Shown here one piece after another: positions 6,664 to 9,356 of a DNA stretch of 9,356 bases. The stretch is from Bacteroidales bacterium (lineage in GTDB: Bacteria; Bacteroidota; Bacteroidia; Bacteroidales; VadinHA17). The DNA lies in NCBI GenBank assembly GCA_003155705.1, contig PMEC01000067.1:16084-25439 (forward strand), written 5' to 3'. The position numbers and the translations under genes were made by a program. How positions within the stretch are numbered: the first letter of the stretch is position 1; the number at the start of each line of letters is the position of its first letter. The notes below the pieces were generated by a model. The model was given only the letters and a program-made list of their open reading frames with translations, did not search any database and was not told the origin of the DNA.

Positions 6664-7611
6664 ATGCAAGACAGAAGAAAAATTTACGCAATCGGAGAAT
6701 CACTGCTGGACATTATTTTCCGTAACAGTCAACCTCAGACAGCCAAAGCCGGTGGATCAATGCTGAACAGCGTTGTTTCTCTTGGCCGGATGAAACTACC
6801 TGTTTCGTTTATAAGCGAATATGGGTTTGATGATGTGGGAAATCTTATAGATAAATTTCTGAAGGAGAATGGAGTTGATACATCATTTGTTCATCGTTAC
6901 CATGACGGGAACACAGCTCTAGCAATGGCTTTTCTTGATAAGAAGAATGACGCACATTACTCATTTTACAAAAACTATCCTTCAAAGCGACTTGACATTA
7001 TTTTCCCGGTTTTAAATAAGGAAGATATAGTTCTCTGCGGTTCTTTCTATGCCCTTTCTCTGGAAATAAGGGATAAATTCAAATCATTTGTACTGTCTGC
7101 AAAAGAGAATGATGCAATAGTTCTGTACGATCCAAATTTCAGAAAATCGCATGTAAATGAAGTGGAAAGTCTTAAGCCGCTGATAATTGAAAATATTATG
7201 ATGGCAACTTTTGTCAGGGGATCTGATGAAGATTTCAGGAATATTTTCGGTGCTAATAATCCTGATGAAGCATGGGAAACTATTCGAAAATATAATAAGT
7301 GTATGATTTACACTTATAATTCAAGGGGAGTGTATGTCAGAACCTCTTCATTTTCAGGTGAATTTCCTGTGAACAAAATTAAACCGGTAAGCACAATAGG
7401 GGCTGGAGACAGCTTTAATGCAGGAATTATCGCTTCATTATACAGAGATAATATTTTAAATGATGGTATCGAAAACCTGGGGAAAACAGAATGGGGAAAG
7501 ATTATCACTACGGCAATTGAATTTGCCTCCCATGTCTGTATGAGTTATGACAATTATATTGACTTTGCATTTGCCAGTAAATATCTTTCAGCCTCAAGAC
7601 ACCAAATGTAA
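6664..7611 (+). CDS. PfkB-family carbohydrate kinase
   Basis: This 315-residue ribokinase/PfkB-fold kinase is predicted to phosphorylate a sugar with ATP in the cytoplasm. It opens with IYAIGESLLDIIF, the usual first strand and substrate-binding Asp. The first signature region is KAGGSMLNSVVSLGRM (28-43). The second is VSTIGAGDSFNAG (242-254), holding the anion-hole GAG and the catalytic base D249. The usual Asp of DTxGAGD is Ser (S243). This protein resembles Bacteroidota kinases annotated as fructokinase-like, but substrate is not certain. It is divergent from the sorbitol-dehydrogenase-like gene, and its last 58 bases overlap the convergent SorE-like gene, which places it inside a polyol/ketose gene group. 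Start is the ATG at 6664, immediately before the conserved first strand. Confidence 0.87.
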   Translation: MQDRRKIYAIGESLLDIIFRNSQPQTAKAGGSMLNSVVSLGRMKLPVSFISEYGFDDVGNLIDKFLKENGVDTSFVHRYHDGNTALAMAFLDKKNDAHYSFYKNYPSKRLDIIFPVLNKEDIVLCGSFYALSLEIRDKFKSFVLSAKENDAIVLYDPNFRKSHVNEVESLKPLIIENIMMATFVRGSDEDFRNIFGANNPDEAWETIRKYNKCMIYTYNSRGVYVRTSSFSGEFPVNKIKPVSTIGAGDSFNAGIIASLYRDNILNDGIENLGKTEWGKIITTAIEFASHVCMSYDNYIDFAFASKYLSASRHQM

Positions 7612-8816
7612 TCATTTTTTGCAACTATCTGATGAAGACCATTATAGAAAGAATCTGATTGTCCCATTTCGTAAAGTTTCTCAAGAGCAAAGAGCGGCAT
7701 TGAGATATTTGTATAAATAAGTTTCTTGCCTCCAGGTATATCGGGCAGATTAAGTGTTGTTTCAATCACGGAATCCAGTCCACCAATATGTGTAATCATA
7801 ACTGCCGGGTTGATTTTTCCTTTACTCATAAGCAGAAGTGACTCCCGCATATCATTGGTATTTCCACCTGAAGTCCCGACAATATGAGTAAATGCATAAT
7901 GTACATTATAGAAATTAAATTCAGCTCTGAATTCAGGATTTGAAGGGCCCGCGAAGAAATTAAGGCATCCGTCAAAACCTAGGAGAGTATCAGCCTGTTC
8001 GACAACTTGTTTTACCGGAGCAAAAACAAATACATCGTCAAAACCTTTACCCCCCGTAAGGTTCCTGATATAACTTACAGGGTTTTCAACTGTAGAAGTA
8101 TTGATATAAACCAGTTTAATTCGTTCTTTTTCTGCATGTTCCGGAGTAAACAGACAAGCAGCCCGGGCAAGCCTTGATTCATCTATATCTGTGACAACCA
8201 GCAAACCCGGCCTCCTTTCCTGGTGAAGAGCATAATCTATGGCTCCGAGACCCATTGGGCCTGTACCGGCAAGTATCGCCAGGTTTCCGCCTTCCCGAAT
8301 TCCCATTTCATGGTTATAGGTACCCGGAGGGATGTGATAACTTGCATGAAAAGCTCCGACAATACAGGACATTGGTTCTGAGAGCGATGCCGGGAAAAAC
8401 GCTTCACCATCATACGGCAGAAGACAATCTGCTTCCATCACAATATCCGGTATAATAATATGCGTGGCGTCGCCTCCGATAAAACGATACGAATAACCGG
8501 GAGCATTAAGAGTGCCCATATGAGCCATAGCTGGCTGGATTGAAAATTTCTGTCCTTTGTGAAATTTTTTTTCCCATTTTTTACCCACTTCAAGAATGAC
8601 CCCGGCGAACTCATGCCCAAGTATTGTGGGATTATTATTAATATCTTTGGGTATCCGCTTATGATCAGCTCCCTGGATTGAAGCTTTGTAGGATGACATG
8701 CAGATGCTGTCGGAGACTATCCGCGCAAGAATCTCGTTTTCCTTTATGGGTGGAAGCTCAAATTCTTCAAGACGCAAATCTTTCTTTCCATAAATTCTGA
8801 CTGCTTTTGTCTTCAT
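7554..8816 (-). CDS. MDR zinc-binding dehydrogenase, L-sorbose-1-phosphate reductase (SorE)-like
   Basis: This 420-residue MDR protein resembles SorE, which in Klebsiella reduces L-sorbose-1-phosphate to D-glucitol-6-phosphate. Diagnostic stretches are SDSICMSSYKASIQGADHKR (35-54), which carries the zinc-ligand cysteine C39, and NPTILGHEFAG with H68 and E69. SEPMSC at 147-151 includes E148. The structural-zinc four-cysteine lobe of ordinary zinc alcohol dehydrogenases is absent; residues 95-115 read PAMAHMGTLNAPGYSYRFIGG instead. The nucleotide motif is GTGPMG (184-189), with D210 in VVTDIDESR suggesting NAD(H). The ATG at 8816 begins the canonical MKTKAVRIYG. The stop lies inside the 3' end of the convergent kinase gene. 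It follows the SDR gene by 120 bases on the same strand, the usual partner. The substrate (sugar phosphate versus free polyol) is inferred from family resemblance. Confidence 0.82.
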   Translation of the reverse strand: MKTKAVRIYGKKDLRLEEFELPPIKENEILARIVSDSICMSSYKASIQGADHKRIPKDINNNPTILGHEFAGVILEVGKKWEKKFHKGQKFSIQPAMAHMGTLNAPGYSYRFIGGDATHIIIPDIVMEADCLLPYDGEAFFPASLSEPMSCIVGAFHASYHIPPGTYNHEMGIREGGNLAILAGTGPMGLGAIDYALHQERRPGLLVVTDIDESRLARAACLFTPEHAEKERIKLVYINTSTVENPVSYIRNLTGGKGFDDVFVFAPVKQVVEQADTLLGFDGCLNFFAGPSNPEFRAEFNFYNVHYAFTHIVGTSGGNTNDMRESLLLMSKGKINPAVMITHIGGLDSVIETTLNLPDIPGGKKLIYTNISMPLFALEKLYEMGQSDSFYNGLHQIVAKNDYIWCLEAERYLLANAKSI

Positions 8817-8844
8817 ATATTCTTATTAAGCTACTTTTTTTTGC

Positions 8845-8885
8845 CACGGAGGATACGGATCCCGATAGCTATAGGGATCACGGAG
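8845..8885. repeat. 22-base imperfect palindrome flanked by CACGGAG direct repeats
   Basis: Bases 8858-8879 form an inverted repeat with 10 of 11 pairs matching; the exception is 8864 with 8873. The core is ATAGCTAT, flanked by CCC and GGG. CACGGAG occurs at 8845-8851 and again at 8879-8885, on either side of the palindrome. It lies between two same-strand genes and encodes nothing evident. I recall similar palindromes in intergenic regions of Bacteroidales genomes, but that is memory, not a search. It could be a dispersed intergenic repeat, an RNA hairpin in the SDR and SorE-like transcript, or a protein site. Confidence 0.6.
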
Positions 8886-8904
8886 TTATTTTCAACCCGC
8901 TCCA

Positions 8905-8928
8905 TCTCCCTATCTCCCACTCTCCCTT
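8905..8928. repeat. Three tandem TCTCCC-containing 8-base units
   Basis: TCTCCC begins at 8905, 8913 and 8921, an exact 8-base period with two variable bases per unit (TCTCCCTA, TCTCCCAC, TCTCCCTT). On the transcribed minus strand this is a purine-rich GGGAGA tract. It starts 8 bases after the stop codon of the SDR gene in the transcript direction (SDR stop at 8939-8937). Such tracts can vary in copy number; no coding role is seen. Confidence 0.6.
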
Positions 8929-8936
8929 TCTTGACC

Positions 8937-9356
8937 TCATCCCAGCATTACCTGTCCCCCGGTAACCGGAATTGCCTGTCCTGTTTCATACTCCTGATCA
9001 ATAATATACAGAATAGCTTTCATAACGTCTTCCAGTCTGCAACCACGTTTCATGGGAACCTGGTTCTCATAGAATTTCCTGACTTCTTCTATGTTTTTAG
9101 CCCCCGGAACTTTGCCTGTTTTAAGGTACTGCACAAACAATCCTGTATGAGGATCGGACCAGAGAGGACCCTCATAGAAGTTGCCGGGACAGATGGAATT
9201 TACTTTTATTCTGTGCGGAGCCAGTTCCATCGCAAAACTTTGCGTGAGTCCTATACCTCCGAATTTTGCGCCGGCATATGCAAAGTTACGGTTACTTCCC
9301 CGGAGGCCTGATTTTGAGTTGATCTGAATGATATCAGTAAAATATTCAGGCTTTTC
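8937..9356 (-). CDS. SDR oxidoreductase, sorbitol-6-phosphate dehydrogenase-like, C-terminal part
   Basis: This is the last 139 residues of a short-chain dehydrogenase cut by the right edge of the window; the N-terminal Rossmann half and the start are not visible. I translated from base 9356 with no in-frame stop, so the gene is much longer than its last internal Met at 9230. The catalytic YxxxK is YAGAK (Y27 and K31 of the fragment). S14 lies 13 residues before the Tyr, the usual spacing of the catalytic Ser. VNSICPGN follows, then GPLWSD, GLFVQYLKTGKVPGAK, VPMKRGC and the C-terminal TGQAIPVTGGQVML. This resembles the sorbitol-6-phosphate 2-dehydrogenase branch of SDRs that pairs with SorE-like MDRs. 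By family it would oxidise a polyol phosphate to a ketose phosphate with NAD+. The SorE-like gene follows 120 bases downstream. Exact substrate is uncertain. Confidence 0.85.
   Translation of the reverse strand, partial: EKPEYFTDIIQINSKSGLRGSNRNFAYAGAKFGGIGLTQSFAMELAPHRIKVNSICPGNFYEGPLWSDPHTGLFVQYLKTGKVPGAKNIEEVRKFYENQVPMKRGCRLEDVMKAILYIIDQEYETGQAIPVTGGQVMLG

Noticed and set aside
8937..9230. A complete 97-residue minus-strand protein starting at the Met at 9230
   Set aside because: The frame continues upstream to the window edge and contains the SDR catalytic YAGAK, so this Met is internal to a larger gene.
8841..9311. Plus-strand open frame of 156 codons opposite the SDR gene
   Set aside because: It lies antisense to a clearly conserved SDR C-terminus and starts inside the repeat-bearing gap; its translation resembles no family I recognise.

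Overview
The window looks like a chromosomal stretch from a member of the Bacteroidota, probably Bacteroidales. The support is moderate AT-richness, no Shine-Dalgarno-like sequences before starts, and A/T-rich leaders. Four gene starts are preceded by TAnnTTTG, the -7 box of the Bacteroidota primary sigma factor. The proteins also read like those of this phylum (DUF5362-type membrane protein, FucI, Wzx-like flippase). No RNA genes, CRISPR array, phage genes or transposase are visible, and no stretch over 300 bases lacks a gene.

Layout. Minus strand, 1-1123: lipoate synthesis, lipA followed by the start of lipB, which runs off the left edge. Plus strand, 1384-3186: L-fucose isomerase (fucI), divergent from lipA. 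Plus strand, 3304-4806: a 14-helix flippase of the polysaccharide-export type, preceded by an unusual ACTTT repeat that overlaps its promoter. Plus strand, 4932-5420: a small membrane protein of unknown function, ending at a good intrinsic terminator. Minus strand, 5474-6523: a zinc-dependent sorbitol/iditol-dehydrogenase-like MDR. Plus strand, 6664-7611: a PfkB sugar kinase, divergent from the MDR. Minus strand, 7554-8816: a second MDR of the L-sorbose-1-phosphate reductase (SorE) type, whose 3' end overlaps the kinase gene by 58 bases. Minus strand, 8937-9356: the C-terminal part of a sorbitol-6-phosphate-dehydrogenase-like SDR, cut by the right edge. The SDR and second MDR are separated by 120 bases holding a palindrome and short repeats.

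How the genes may work together. lipA and lipB form the usual octanoyl transfer and sulfur insertion pair. The right-hand third (5474-9356) resembles a polyol/ketose catabolic module: two polyol-ketose oxidoreductases, a sugar kinase and a polyol-phosphate SDR. The SDR and SorE-like pair mirrors the Klebsiella L-sorbose route (L-sorbose-1-P to D-glucitol-6-P to D-fructose-6-P). Here a cytosolic PfkB kinase is present where the Klebsiella pathway uses a PTS. This reconstruction is inference, not demonstrated. fucI has no fuculokinase or fuculose-phosphate aldolase beside it in this window.
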